The notes: generated from the letters alone by a model not told the origin. DNA of 64,000 nt from Dromiciops gliroides (GCF_019393635.1 NC_057861.1:59380532-59444531); one strand, 5' to 3'; positions 1 through 11,489 are shown, counted from the first letter of the stretch. Numbers and translations: made by a program.

Positions 1-7
1 AACTTAC

Positions 8-280
8 CTTCCTATTGTCTGAATAAATACACCTTCTTCTTTGGGGATTTTCACTTCTTCAAATGGGTGATCAACTTCCTCAATGCCCGCTCTGATAGTC
101 CAGGTGTTTACGGATAGGCTAGCATCAAAAACTTGAAGTTGTATGAGCCCTCCCAAGCCTGATTTGATATTACCTCAAGAAGGCAAGGAGTACACAAATG
201 AAGTTTAACCTCTGTCCACCTGAACACTGTATTTCAGTTTTTGCCCCTCGATGGTGAGTTTCGGTTCAGTGTTTGTATGT
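8..280 (-). pseudogene. Unidentified coding-like stretch at the window edge
   Basis: Read on the minus strand, one frame gives protein-like sequence (for example KLTIEGQKLKYSVQV and later FDASLSVNTWTIRAGIEEVD, then KIPKEEGVFIQTIGR) and runs into a strong donor-like AG/GTAAGTT at positions 9-2. The last 55 codons are open; the frame is interrupted further upstream. I do not recognise the protein. It could be the 3' part of a real exon of a gene continuing to the left, a decayed gene copy, or an old mobile element. Confidence 0.3.
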
Positions 281-639
281 CACAAGTGGGTAGGGCCTAG
301 GACAGGTGTGTTTCCTCCTCTGAATCACAAGGTGATTGCCTGGGGAGCAGGTTTTCTGAGGTTCAGGAAGTGCCTGAGAACAAATGAATATTAAACAGAC
401 CAGTTCTAATTCAGAGGAAGTGGGACAGCAAATATGGAGGTAATGTATGACTGTAGATACCCTAACAGAATCACAAGACAGAAAAAAAGGAACCTTAGAA
501 CATACAATATGTGAGCTAAAACACAGAATTATGGAGTTGGAAAGGACCTCAGATCACACAATGGCAGAACTGGAAGAGATGTTAGCGTCTGGCCTCTAAT
601 TTTATAGATGGGGAAACTGAGGTCAAGGATGATATAATG

Positions 640-745
640 ATAGCTCTAGAATGGGAGCTCTCTGTAAGCAGAAACTATTTCATTGTTGTCTTTGTGCCCC
701 ATAACGTCCAGCACCATAAGAGGCACCTAATTGATGCTTGTTAAT
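640..745 (+). repeat. L2 3' end fragment
   Basis: Matches the L2 3' terminus pattern: GGGAGCTCTCTGTAAGC, a TTTGTGCCCC stretch, then GCACCTAATTGATGCTTG. Confidence 0.6.
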
Positions 746-1444
746 TAACTGATCCAAAAAAATCAGAGGACTTTAGAGATGGAAGAAACTAGAAAGATCA
801 CCTGGTTCTGCCAAAATTCATCCAGAAAGCTCACGGGAGGGCTGGGCCTGTCTAGTTCTAGTAATCTTTCCACATCTTCACAAAACTTCCATTGCAGCCA
901 GTGCAAGCCGGGCCATGCTGATTACATGAAATAAGCTAGCTCTGAAAATTTTAGCCTGACAGGCAGCCTGCCTTTTCTTATTATACAGATGGGTCTACAA
1001 AAGAAATCCTAAAAACAGCTTACATTTAGGTGCTCTAGGATGGATGATATGATTCTTCACTGTACAAGTGACTCTGGCTTCAGAAGGGTTTTCATCAGAG
1101 GATTCCCAAAAGCACTTCTAAATTATGAATCAATTGCAAAAGTTTTCTTCATGCAAAACTGTTTCAAGAGTTGATCTGTTGTACACAAGGAGATATAGCG
1201 CTATTTATGTGTTGTTTGCAGGACCAAGATGGTTTCCCTCCCCAGCCCCCAGTTCTTTGGTTTTGCTATCAAAAAGTAATTGCCGTTGAACTGCTGTTAT
1301 CTCTCTTCCCTGCCCACTTCCCAAACAGGCCTGCTATAAAAGCCACAGAAAACCCTGAACCTTCTATATTTCCCTCTCACCCTCCTCTAACCTAATATCA
1401 CCCAACTATGATGCCTACATCTGCAAGTGTACATAGAAAACCTG
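746..1444. other. Intergenic, nothing recognised
   Basis: No gene, no clear repeat. Small open frames here lack any protein-like pattern. Confidence 0.5.
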
Positions 1445-1577
1445 GAGGAATTGGTTGTGGTGTAGCAGGAAGAACACTTGATTAAGAATTAGGGTACCTG
1501 AGGTAGGCTGCTAGTAGCTCTGCCTGGGTGACCTTGAGTAGATCATTTAATTTCCTCATCTGTAAATGGAGAGGGCC
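1445..1577 (+). repeat. MIR fragment
   Basis: Old CORE-SINE with GTGACCTTGAGTAGATCATTT and the following TTTCCTCATCTGTAAA core. Confidence 0.65.
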
Positions 1578-1593
1578 AGAACAGATGATTTGT

Positions 1594-1755
1594 GAGTGGT
1601 TGGTTTTTTTTTTTTTTGGGTGGGGCAATTGGGGTTAAGTGACTTGCCCAGGGTCACACAGCTAGTAAGTGTCAAGTGTCTGAGGCTGGATTTGAACTCA
1701 GGTTCTCCTGACTCCAGGGCCGGTGTTCTATCCACTGCGCCACCTAGTTGTCCCT
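1594..1755 (-). mobile_element. SINE
   Basis: Duplication AGAACAGATGATTTGT, perfect, at 1578-1593 and 1756-1771. Confidence 0.94.
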
Positions 1756-1819
1756 AGAACAGATGATTTGTAAAGGCTCTTTTGCATTCTCTCTGGAACT
1801 TAATCATTTATCATAGCCA

Positions 1820-2060
1820 CTAGAGCCTCTGGAGCTTATTGCTAATACTTCCATTTCTTGAGCAGTTTAGGTTTTCAGAGCTCTACCCCCACAATAACCC
1901 TGTGGTATATGCAGTGTAATTATTATTATTCCCATATTCCCATTTTGCAGAAGAGAAAATCAAGACTCAGAGGGTGAAGTGACTAGCTCATGGGCAAATA
2001 TTACAGAAGTGTTAGTGTTAGGACTCCAACCCATGTCTGGGACTTACAGAATCAGTTGGA
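1820..2060 (-). repeat. MIR-family fragment
   Basis: Reverse CORE-SINE: CATTTTGCAGAAGAGAAAAT then GTGAAGTGACTAGCTC. Diverged. Confidence 0.5.
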
Positions 2061-2289
2061 GGCGACCTATCAAACAATATTTCCATGAATCCTCCTACGT
2101 TCCTGACAAGTGGCTATCAAGCCTTTGCTTCAGGACCTCCAGTGTGGGGGAAACCCTTACCTCCTAAGGCTACTCATACATTCTGCTTTTGGATGGTTTT
2201 GACTGTTAGGATTTCTCCTCTCCCCCCACCACAGTACCCTCCCCATCAAGACTAAATATGCCCTTTTGTAATCAGCGCTTTCTTTCTTT

Positions 2290-2445
2290 TCTTTGTTTGT
2301 TTTGCAGGGCAATGAGGTTTAAGTGACTTGCCCAGGGTCACACAGCTAGTAAGTGTCAAGTGTCTGAGGCCAGATTTGAACTCAGAAAGACGAGTCTTCC
2401 TAACTTGAGATACGACACTTTACCTACTGTGTCACCTAGTTGCCC
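2290..2445 (-). mobile_element. SINE
   Basis: Reverse-oriented, with GGGCAATGAGGTTTAAGTGA after a T/G-rich tail and a decayed TCACCTAGTTGCCC head. Confidence 0.88.
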
Positions 2446-2685
2446 ACAATAATAATAGCAGACATTTATATATCACTTTAATATTTGTGAAGCACTTTCC
2501 ATATGTTATCTCATTTTATCCTCACAGTAACTCTGTGAGGTAAGGGCTATTATTAACTTCATTTTACAGATGAGAAAACCAAGGCTGAGAAAGATTCAAT
2601 GACCTGTCCAGAGTCACACAGCTAGTAAGTGTCTGAGGTAGGATTTGAATTGAAGGTCTAGAGCTATTTCACCTAGCCTGTCTCC
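2446..2685 (-). repeat. MIR-family fragment
   Basis: TTCATTTTACAGATGAGAAA and CACACAGCTAGTAAGTGTCT in order, as in reverse MIR. Confidence 0.7.
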
Positions 2686-2794
2686 CTTGCCAGCTAAATT
2701 TAGGGCAATGATATTTGTCCTCTCTCACAGGGTGAGAACAGCAATTTGTAAGTTAGAGAATATTAGAGAAATGTAAGCTGTTATTATTTTATTT

Positions 2795-3050
2795 CCAGCA
2801 TGGTATCATGGGTGGGTGGGATGCTGTACCTGGTGTCTGGAAGACATGTTCAAATACTTTCTCTGACATTGGCTAGCTATGTGAACACAGGTAAATTACT
2901 TCTATTCAGTTTCCTCATCTGTGAAATGGGGATAATAATATCTGTACCTCTTAGCTCACAGGGTAGTTATGAAGCTCAAGAGAATATATGGGAAGTACTT
3001 CTCAAAATTTAAAATGCTCTATGAATTTCAGTTATTAATATTACTACAAG
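2795..3050 (+). repeat. MIR fragment
   Basis: TTTCCTCATCTGTGAAATGG followed by GATAATAATA and a decayed 3' part. Confidence 0.7.
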
Positions 3051-3054
3051 TGGC

Positions 3055-3400
3055 AATGCATGCAATAATAAAAAGGCATTTATTAAGTGCTTACTCTATG
3101 CCAGTCATTTTCTTAAGTACTGAAGATTACAAATACAAAAGACAGACAGTCCTTGACCTCAAGGAGCTTACATTCTTTTTTTTGTTTGTTTTTCTTTTTT
3201 TTTTTTTCAGGGCAATGGGGGTTAAGTGACTTGCCCAGGGTCACACAGCTAGTAAGTGTCTGAGGCTGGGTTTGAACTCAGGTCCTTCTGAATCCAAGGC
3301 TGGTGCCTTATCCACTGTGCCACCTAGCTGCCCCCAAGGAGCTTACATTCTAACAGGAGAGTGGTGACCAATGCAGAGTGTTTTGGTCTAGGAAGTCACA
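3055..3400 (-). repeat. L2 3' end, split by a SINE
   Basis: CATTTATTAAGTGCTTACTC ... CTCAAGGAGCTTACATTC is the reverse L2 terminus. A SINE interrupts it at 3176-3335. Confidence 0.7.
3176..3335 (-). mobile_element. SINE in L2
   Basis: Perfect duplication AAGGAGCTTACATTC at 3161-3175 and 3336-3350. Confidence 0.94.
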
Positions 3401-3549
3401 AGGGTGGTGGATGAGCTATAGGACAATATATTTACATGATCTTCTGAGAAGCAATGGTAATGTTTATTTGAAAACTTCTCAAAGATAACAGATGGAAAGA
3501 GAAAGCTAGAGTGTATGCAAAAGGAAGATGGTGGTAAAACATGACCCAA

Positions 3550-3785
3550 TGGCTGGGGTTGGCTAGATATGGTTTGGGATGATAGTTCAAATCCAGCCTC
3601 AAATGCTTACTAGCTGTGTGACACTGGTTGAGTCATTTAATCTCCACCTGCCTCAGTTTCCTCATTTATAAAATAGGGATAATAATAACGCCTATCTCAC
3701 AAGGTTGTTTCAGGATCGAATGAAATAATATTTGTAAAACACTGTAAATTCTAAGGATACATATATATGATAGCTATTACTCTTG
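3550..3785 (+). repeat. MIR fragment
   Basis: TACTAGCTGTGTGACACTGG, then CAGTTTCCTCATTTATAAAA and GGATAATAATAA. Confidence 0.75.
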
Positions 3786-3871
3786 ATGATGGTGATGGTG
3801 ACCATCTTAAAGAATTGCCTGGGATACTAGAGTCACTTCTCCCAAATGTGTAATATTTTACCAATTAACCA

Positions 3872-4115
3872 AATACAGTGTGGATAGAGTGATGGACCTG
3901 GAGTCAGGAAGACTCATTTTCCTGAATTCAAATCTGGCCTTAGAGATTATCTGTTCAACCCCGGGCAAGTCATTTCATGCTGTCTGCCTCCATTTCCTCA
4001 TCTGTAAAATGAGTTGGAGAAGGAAATGGCCAACCGCTCTAGTATCTCTGCTAAGAAAATCCCCAAACGGGGTCACGAAAAGTCAGGCATGACTGAAAAA
4101 TGACTGAACACCAGT
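3872..4115 (+). mobile_element. Mar1-type full-length CORE-SINE
   Basis: tRNA-like head (GGATAGAGTGATGGACCTGG), CORE (CATCTGTAAAATGAGTTGGA) and the Mar1 tail (AAACGGGGTCACGAAAAGTC). Confidence 0.82.
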
Positions 4116-4787
4116 AAGCACTAAGTTCCTTAGAGGAAAGGATCTACCCTCAATATTAGTTGTAGTGAGGTATGCTATGGTCCACTCTCTCAGAATCAGG
4201 CTGCTCCATATGCCCCTGAGGGTTTCAAGGGAGTAAGCCTGCAGGATTGGGGTGTCTCTTCTACTCCATTGGCTCACAGAGGTGTATTTGCTCTCCTGTT
4301 AGAGGTTGGTCACTAATACCCCAGGTTCATTTGGCCACTTAACATTGATCAGCTTTTCCGAGGGGCTATTTATTTCAAAGATATAACAAGAATCAACTAC
4401 TAACAATTTTCCTCAACACCTTGAGGTCATGTTATCCTCTACGCCACCCCTGTCTCTGGGGTTGCGTAAGGCTCAAAACTTAGCTCAATTCCAACATAGC
4501 GCTGGTTTCACTGAATTCATCTCCAAAGGCAGCATCTTTGCCTGATGAGTCTTGTCTTAGTCTCTTGCCCTGGGATCCAAAAGGTCACCTCTTGCTTCTC
4601 AGGACATTGATGACCTGCCTTCATATTTCCTTGAAAAAATGAAGGCCATAATGCCCTCTTATTCTCTTCTCAGCTCACATCACTCAGATGCCTTCCTACA
4701 TATCTGTCTCACATAAAAAAAGATGGCTTTTCTTGCCAAGCACACCCTTTATATATCCAAGTAATCCCATTTCATTCCATTTTCTTT

Positions 4788-4925
4788 GTTTTTTGGTGAG
4801 GCAATTGGTTGTGACTTGCCCAGGTCACACAGCTAGTAAGTGTTAAGTGTCTGAGGTCAGATCTGAACTCAGGTCCTCCTGAATCCAGGGCCAGTGCTCT
4901 ATCCACTGAGCCACCTAACTGCCCC
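4788..4925 (-). mobile_element. SINE
   Basis: Perfect 17-bp duplication TTCATTCCATTTTCTTT at 4771-4787 and 4926-4942. Confidence 0.93.
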
Positions 4926-5019
4926 TTCATTCCATTTTCTTTCACAGATTGACCCCTCTTCACTAATTTTTGTTTTCATTTCATTTATTTTCAAAGGTCA
5001 GCCTTTTCTCTCTTTAATT

Positions 5020-5438
5020 TCTCTACCCCTACCCCATTGAGAAAGCAGGAAAAACAAATCCCCTATTATTGGCCATGTTTAAAAAAATGTCTTTATCTGC
5101 ACTTGACATCCATCACTTCTCTGTCACGTGGGCAATGAGTCTTCAGGAACTGTGATTGGTCATTGTGTTGATCGGAGTTCACAAGTTTTCTTTCATATAT
5201 ATATACATGTTTATGTCTGTCTATCTTTCTCTATTTTAATCAATCAAGTTCTGCCTTCTCATTTTCCTCACTCCTACCCCTTTCCCCCATTGAAAACAGG
5301 AGGAAAACAAAACCTATTACAAACATGTATAGTGAATCAAAACAAATTTCCACACTGGCCAATATCCTAGATAACCTTTCTGTCAGGAGGTTGTTAAGCC
5401 AATAAGAGTTCAGCTCAATAGTATTCTATCATGTTTAT

Positions 5439-5481
<43 letters not shown>

Positions 5482-6060
5482 ATAACTCATTCATCCATTC
5501 CCCAATTTATGGGCATCCTCTCATATTCCCATTCTTTGCCATCTCAAAAAGAGCTATAGATTTTTTTTTTTGTAAATCCTTAGAATTTATTTTGTTTAGG
5601 ATTAATCTCTCCCTTAATCTACCCTCTTCCTTTCTCCCCTTTCCTTCCTTTTCTCTGTAGAATGAAATGAATTTCTGCACCCAACTCTCTCTCTTCCTTC
5701 TCTCACTCTTTCCTTCTTTTTTTCTTCTTCTTCTTCCTCTTTCCTCCTCCTCCTTCTCCTCTTCCTTGTTTCTTCATTTGATGGGTGCAGATGAGTGATA
5801 TTCAACCATCAGCCACTCCCTCTTACCTCCTCCTCCTTGTTGGTATGGATGTCTGCTTGTGTACACTGATTAGGTGAGATAATGTAAGCAATTTATCCTT
5901 GTTTAGTCCTTCATCATTGTTAATTAATGTTTATCTTTTCATGTTTAACTCTTGTTTTTGAACTTCAAAGTTTCTCTGCAGTGCTGGTCTTTTCATCAGG
6001 AATACTTGGAAATCATGTTGAGTTTTTGTTTGTTTGCTTTTGTTTTACCCTGTAGCATTA
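5020..6060 (-). mobile_element. L1 fragments, reversed
   Basis: Two stretches of the marsupial L1 in reverse: ORF2-end-like DNA to about 5570 (CCATTCCCCAATTTATGGGC) and an ORF1-end-like part around 5.95-6.05 kb (TCTTTTCATCAGGAATACTT). Confidence 0.6.
5441..5479. repeat. (CA)n microsatellite
   Basis: About 19 uninterrupted CA units. Confidence 0.97.
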
Positions 6061-6070
6061 TACTCAGTGG

Positions 6071-6470
6071 GCAGGTAGGCGACACAATGGATAGAGACCT
6101 GAAGTCAGGAAGACTCATCTTTCTGAGTTCAAATATGGCCTCAGGGGGCAGCTAGGTGGCACAGTGGATAAAGCACGGGCCCTGGATTCAGGAGTACCTG
6201 AGTTCAAATCTGGCCTCAGATACTTGACACTTACTAGCTGTGTGACCCTGGGCAAGTCACTTAACCCCTGTAGCCCCGCAAAAAAAAAAAAAAAAAGAAA
6301 GAAAGAAAGAAATCTGGCCTCAGACATTTATTGGCTGTGTAACCCTGGCCAAGTTAATTAACCCTGTTTGCCTCAGTTCCTCATATACAAAATGAGCTGG
6401 AGAAGAAAATGGCAAGGCACTCCTCTATTTTTGCCAAGAAAACTCCAAAATGGACCATAATAGGTCATTA
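6071..6470 (+). mobile_element. Mar1-type SINE split by a younger SINE
   Basis: Head to AAATATGGCCTCAG (6131-6144), then resumes at AAATCTGGCCTCA (6310) with the CORE and Mar1 tail. The inner SINE occupies 6145-6309. Confidence 0.85.
6145..6309 (+). mobile_element. SINE inside Mar1
   Basis: Near-consensus copy with A-rich (GAAA)n tail. Its flanks are the duplicated Mar1 target. Confidence 0.92.
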
Positions 6471-6756
6471 TGGTGGGATTCCCCATTCTTCCTGACTTTG
6501 GATTTGATGTGAGGCCTGGGCTCAATACTCCTTCTGGAAGTAAAGACTGGGTTGGTGCTGCTACTTCTTTCTTGGAGTATTATGTTATTCTAGGATTTTA
6601 GGGACAAGCCATGGACCTGCAATCTTTCAGAACTCTCAAAGTGATATCATCTAGGGCAAAGTCTGATTACCATCTTCCCTCCCCTTCTTTTCCTCCATCT
6701 CTGTGAGCTCTCCAAGTTCCTGACCTGACTTTGGGTCTGTACAAGAATAGATGGCT

Positions 6757-6899
6757 AAGGGGCAGCTAGGTGGTACAGTGGATAAAGCACCGGCCCTGGA
6801 TTCAGGAAGACCTGAGTTCAAATCCAGCCTCAGACATTTGACACTTACTAGCTGTGTGACCCTGGGCAAGTCACTTAACCCTCATTGCCCCCCCCCCAA
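6757..6899 (+). mobile_element. SINE
   Basis: Perfect duplication AAGAATAGATGGCT at 6743-6756 and 6900-6913. The 3' end is a C run rather than the usual tail. Confidence 0.93.
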
Positions 6900-6913
6900 A
6901 AGAATAGATGGCT

Positions 6914-7539
6914 GCCAGACTCAGCTCCTATCAATGAGCAGGAAAGTCTTATTGGTTCAGAAAGGCAGAATTGTAGGCTCCCCTTGATGTTGGATTCCCA
7001 TTCTGGTTATTTCCCAGCAAGCTGGACTAGATGCTGAAAGTGAGGCCTCATTTTGACTCTACCATATGATTAATCATACTGGTGCTGCTGCTACTTGCTT
7101 CTGAACTTCTTCCTTTCTCCATATATCACCTAGGACCTCTTTAGCCAGGAATACCAATGCCTTGCATGGGTCTCCTTCTTGGTTTATCCTGCCCACTACC
7201 CAGGAACTGGGTAGTGGGCAACAAAGCTACTAGTTGGTACCTGTGCCAATCACAGTGCTCCAGTATGAGTCTGAGGGTGTCATGGAATGGGTCTGGAACC
7301 TTCTCTTGCCCTGGGGCACAGCCTTTTCCTGGGTGCTAAGTGCCTCACATGCTGTGTGCTCCTGGCCAGACCCCATCTCCAGTGTCTGCAGACTTTCCTG
7401 TCTGTCTCACTGTGTTCAACTGAGCAGGACAAATGACTCACTCTGACTTTTTCTAGATTTCCCATAAAGTTTTAGGTTGGTACATTTTCTAGATCTTTTT
7501 GGAGGAGAACCCACCAGACTGCACCATCTTACCATTTGC
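6914..7539. other. Intergenic, nothing recognised
   Basis: No gene; possibly decayed L1 5' sequence, not certain. Confidence 0.4.
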
Positions 7540-8165
7540 CAGCTGCTTCTCTACTGCCTACAGACATACTCCTATGTTCATCATTCTCAAAAAACCTTCA
7601 CTTGATTCATCCATCCCTGCCAGCTATTTCCTGTATATTTTTTCTCCTTCATAGTTAAACCCCTTGAAAAGACTTCTTACTAGTGGTGCCTCCACTTCCT
7701 TTGCTCTCACTCTCAATTTTTCACAGTCTGGCTTTTAACCTTATCATTCAATAGATATATTTTCCCCAAAGTTACCAATCTCTAATGACCTTCGCTCATT
7801 CCTCATCTTTTTTTACTTCTTTGCAATCTTTGACACTGATAACCCTCCTCTCCTTGATATTCTCTTCTGTAGGTTTTCATAACATTCACCTTTTCTCATA
7901 CTTATCCTGTCTAATGGCTTCTTCTCAGTCTCCTTTGTTGGATCTTCCTTATTGTTGCTCCTTTTAACCATGGGAGTACCCCATGGTCCTATTCTGGGCC
8001 CTCTTCTCTTCTCCGTCTATATCAATTTGCTTAGTAATCTCATTACATTGAAAGGATTCAATGATCATTCCTATGTAGATAATTTTCAGCTCTACTTATT
8101 CAGGCCTAAACTCCGCTGACCTCCAGTCTCACATCTCCAACTGCCTATTAGACATATGGTTAAAG
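7540..8165 (+). mobile_element. L2 LINE reverse-transcriptase fragment
   Basis: Translates in pieces to the L2/CR1 RT pattern: GVPHGPILGPLLFSVYIN (family GVPQGSVLGPLLFSLY), then a YVDN in place of YADD and QLYL. Many in-frame changes; a dead fossil LINE. Confidence 0.75.
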
Positions 8166-8167
8166 TA

Positions 8168-9330
8168 TGTGAACACATGGTTTTAAAAAGAAGAGACAAG
8201 CTATCAGTGATATGTTCAAAATCGTTAGTGTGAAGAAGTTCAAACAAAAACATTTGAGTTATTGTCTTACAGCTGTCAAGTTGGCAAAGATAGAGAACAT
8301 AGAAAATTACAATCTTAGAGGAGTTGTGGGCAAAACAGGTTCACTAATTCATTGCTGGTGGAGTTGTGATTTGCTCTCACTATTTTGAACGGGGAGAAAG
8401 GATTTGATTCACCTCCCCTCCTAAAGCTCAGTTTAAGTAGTCACAGACAGATATGAGGTGTTGATGTGTTAACATAGTTTTAGTACTCAGTGGTTACTTT
8501 ATGAAGTGTGAGCACCTCTCTCTAAATGAATCAGAAGGGACAACTCAAATAACTAGACTGAAAATTGGCCATGTTCCTAAGGGCTTTAAATAGCTGAGCC
8601 CTGGAAATCATTTTGGCAGGAGCTAGCAATAAGAAATGAATCCAGTCCCTGAAAGGAAATTGCTTTGAAGGGGAGGATTTTTTTCTTTTCCCCATTTCCA
8701 TCAGCCATGGCATCTAGCCACAGAACTACTTGTCTAGAAGGAGACACCTTATTTAGCAGATTGAGGATTTGTCCCTTCAGGAAAATCCAGGCAAGAGACA
8801 GAAACTGGTAGTAGAGAGAATTACTCAAGGATGAAAAGCTTCTTAATGGAGTAGGACCCTTGGCAGTAGAGAAGAGAGCTAGCTATGGACTCAAGGGAGG
8901 ACTAACCCTGCCAATCAAAGTTGGGAGTTTGGTGATAACTCTATGAGGAGAAAAAGGACATTGAATTCCTAAAGTACAAGAGGGGTGAGTTGCTTGTCCT
9001 TATGTTTTCTATACATGTGTACCGCTATACTATTGTACTTTAAGTTTGTACCTACTCTTCTCTGTATAATTTTTGATGCCAAGTCATTTCCACTAAGCTT
9101 ATTATACTAGGCTATATCTATATAAAATTATAGTGGCACTATTAAAAGTAGCAGAAGGTAAGAAACAAACTATTCGTAATGATTGAGGAATGACTAAATC
9201 AAATTGTCATATGAATATAATGGAATATTGTTGAATGATAACAAATAATGAAAAATGAAGACTTCTAGGAAAGGAGAGAAGGCTTATGTAAAGCAATGCA
9301 GAATGAACAAGGAAGATCCAGATGAAAAAC
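8168..9330 (+). mobile_element. L1 ORF2-end fragment split by about 700 bp
   Basis: L1 ORF2 C-terminal sequence at 8168-8405 (TTCATTGCTGGTGGAGTTGT) and again at about 9105-9330. The 8405-9105 block between them does not belong to L1 and I cannot classify it. Confidence 0.6.
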
Positions 9331-9399
9331 ATATTTCACTGAATCTATGATCTTATCAATATGGATATTCCTTCCAATGATATCCATATTGTGTGTACT

Positions 9400-9530
9400 T
9401 GTTGTTTATCTCCAATGGACTATAAGCTTCTTGAGGGAAGGCATAATTTCTTTTTTGTCTTGGTATCCCTTTGTATATGACACATGATAAGCACTTAATA
9501 AATGTCTACTGAATAAATGAATGGCTGAAT
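9400..9530 (+). repeat. L2 3' end
   Basis: ATAAGCTTCTTGAGGGAAGG ... CACTTAATAAATGTCTACTG is the L2 terminus. Confidence 0.75.
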
Positions 9531-9825
9531 AAGTTAATGGTCTTTCCATATGTCTTCCAGAAGGAGTTCATTCAACATGTTGCAATATTCTCTTGTGGGA
9601 TACCAATGCAAGGTGCTCTCTGTTTCTCATTTTCACAATACTGGCTAAAACAATGTATAATATCTCATTTCCCCCACCCCTTCATTTTGTACTAGTTCTG
9701 TATGAATGGGGTGAGCCCATCAAGGCTTACAGCTGTAAACATATAGGTAGGAGGAAGAATCTTGGCTTTGGAAAAGGAGAAAGGGAATTCATATGACACT
9801 TGATGGATGGAGATGCACCTAGGGG

Positions 9826-9985
9826 AATCAACCAATCAATGAAAAATTATTATTTTCCTTGTAAATGTCAGGCACAGTGTTGGTTGCTGGATATACAAAG
9901 ACAAGAATCAAAGAAACAAAGAAACAGTCTCTACCTTCAAGGAGCATGGACTTGGGTGCCCATGAATAGGGGGACAACAAAATGA
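9826..9985 (-). repeat. L2 3' end, reversed
   Basis: Reverse L2 terminus with GGATATACAAAGACAAGAAT and CTTCAAGGAGCATGG. Confidence 0.65.
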
Positions 9986-10790
9986 CCATTATCAGCATGG
10001 AACCAGCTTGCCTCTTGTTCTCCAGTTGCTTCCCTGTGACCTTAACAACAAGCCTGTGTACTCTTTGGACAAGTAGAGAAAGCATGCAGAGAAGAGCTGA
10101 GAGTAAAGAGACCGATGGGGTTCTTCATGAGTAGGAATTGATACCTCATCCAGATTTCCAGCAGAGCTGAGCAAGAACCATCTGATGAGATTATTGGCTG
10201 GCCTGAATTCCTGAATCACCTCTCCTGGTGAGACCCTTACCTCAGGGGATTTTGTGGTGAGTGGAAAATTCCTGGTGTTGATAGATTCTCCATGGAAGTG
10301 ACTATGATGAAGAACTGAGTTCTTGTAATTGGTCTTTCCTTGTGACAAAGGAGGCTGGTTACTTGGTTTTCAAAGAAATGCCAATGCTGATTGCCTCAAT
10401 ATATTTGCTTTTATTCCTTTCAATGTTAAGATTCAACAGCTATACTTTTGTGATTGATTTTTAATTAAAATGCAGAAGAAACAGAAAGAAGAACAGAGTT
10501 CCTAGTGGGTGGGGGCATCTTGAGTCATGAATCTGACTGCATAGAGTCAAGCCTCAGCTCACTAAATCAGTGGTTTTCAAATTTTATATAGTTATTGTTC
10601 TTTTTTGGGGGGAAAAAGATTGGGCCCATCTCATACTTCCATAAAAAAATCTATGAACAGTATTTTCTTAGCTTATATTTTATTAAAATAAAACTATCAA
10701 TGCTTTGACAACACATGAACATATAATAAAAACACAACAGTTGGTTATTGATAAAATACTTCAGAAATTTCAGTATCTGTAACTTGTACA
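9986..10790. other. Intergenic, nothing recognised
   Basis: No gene or clear repeat. A 118-codon minus frame (10348-9992) has no protein-like pattern. Confidence 0.45.
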
Positions 10791-10797
10791 AATATGA

Positions 10798-10811
10798 CCA
10801 CTAGGTGGCAC
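10798..10811. promoter_or_regulatory. CTCF-like motif
   Basis: CCACTAGGTGGCAC fits the CTCF core consensus at every position. It lies outside any SINE, in non-repeat DNA. Binding is not shown. Confidence 0.45.
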
Positions 10812-11221
10812 TGGCAAGCAAGGCAGGCTGAGCTGTCAATCACCCCCTAGCCCAGATTGCCTGTTTGAGCTCACCCTAGGAATGTGCTCCCCACCCTCTT
10901 TGCATGAATGGAGCTTCTCTGGCAGCTCACTCCCCTTCTCTTCTAGGAGATGTGGCTATCTTTTCAAATACAGAGTGCTTTGGAAAATGAATGCCTCACC
11001 ATACTCCTCAGATTTTAAAAATTAAATATCTCTGTCATGCATTTTTGGGTCAAGTTTGTAAATGTTTATTTATTACTGGTACCCCCAATTTCGCCTAACA
11101 GCTTCAGCCCCCAGGTCGGACCTTGTATCTTAAACAGGGGATGCGACCTCTGGAAAAGAGATCCCACCCCCTTCTCTTCTATTTGTAATGGTTGCAAGAC
11201 TCTGGACTCCCTTTTCCAGAG

Positions 11222-11289
11222 CAAGCCTGACTACACTGTCCCTTAAGGGTTCTAAGGGTATTCCTGAAGGATAATGTAGTCAGGCTTGC
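11222..11289. repeat. Perfect 15-bp inverted repeat (hairpin)
   Basis: GCAAGCCTGACTACA is followed about 38 bp later by its exact reverse complement TGTAGTCAGGCTTGC. Confidence 0.8.
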
Positions 11290-11484
11290 CTGGAAAAAGG
11301 TTAACTCTTCTGGAATGCTATTAGTTTGAGCCCCTGTTCCAGAGTGTTCCCCACAGTTAGCCACAAAGGGTCTAAGGGTACCCCTGAGGGGCCAATGGAG
11401 TCAGGCTTGCTCTGGGTAGTTTTTCTCTAATTCTCTTGGTTTGAGCTCTCATTCCAGAATATTCTCCTATAGTTAGCCACAAGT
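11246..11484. repeat. Diverged tandem duplication, two units of about 120 bp
   Basis: Both units begin AGGGT(T)CTAAGGGTA, contain TAGTCAGGCTTGC or GAGTCAGGCTTGC and end ATAGTTAGCCACAA or ACAGTTAGCCACAA. It may be part of an LTR-like element extending to about 12.2 kb. Confidence 0.7.
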
Positions 11485-11489
11485 AATTA

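Noticed and set aside
1594-1755. tRNA genes at SINE heads
   Set aside because: The heads derive from a tRNA but have no complete cloverleaf and sit in interspersed repeats.
9992-10348. 118-codon minus frame
   Set aside because: No protein pattern, no splice or promoter context, overlaps an L2 fragment edge.
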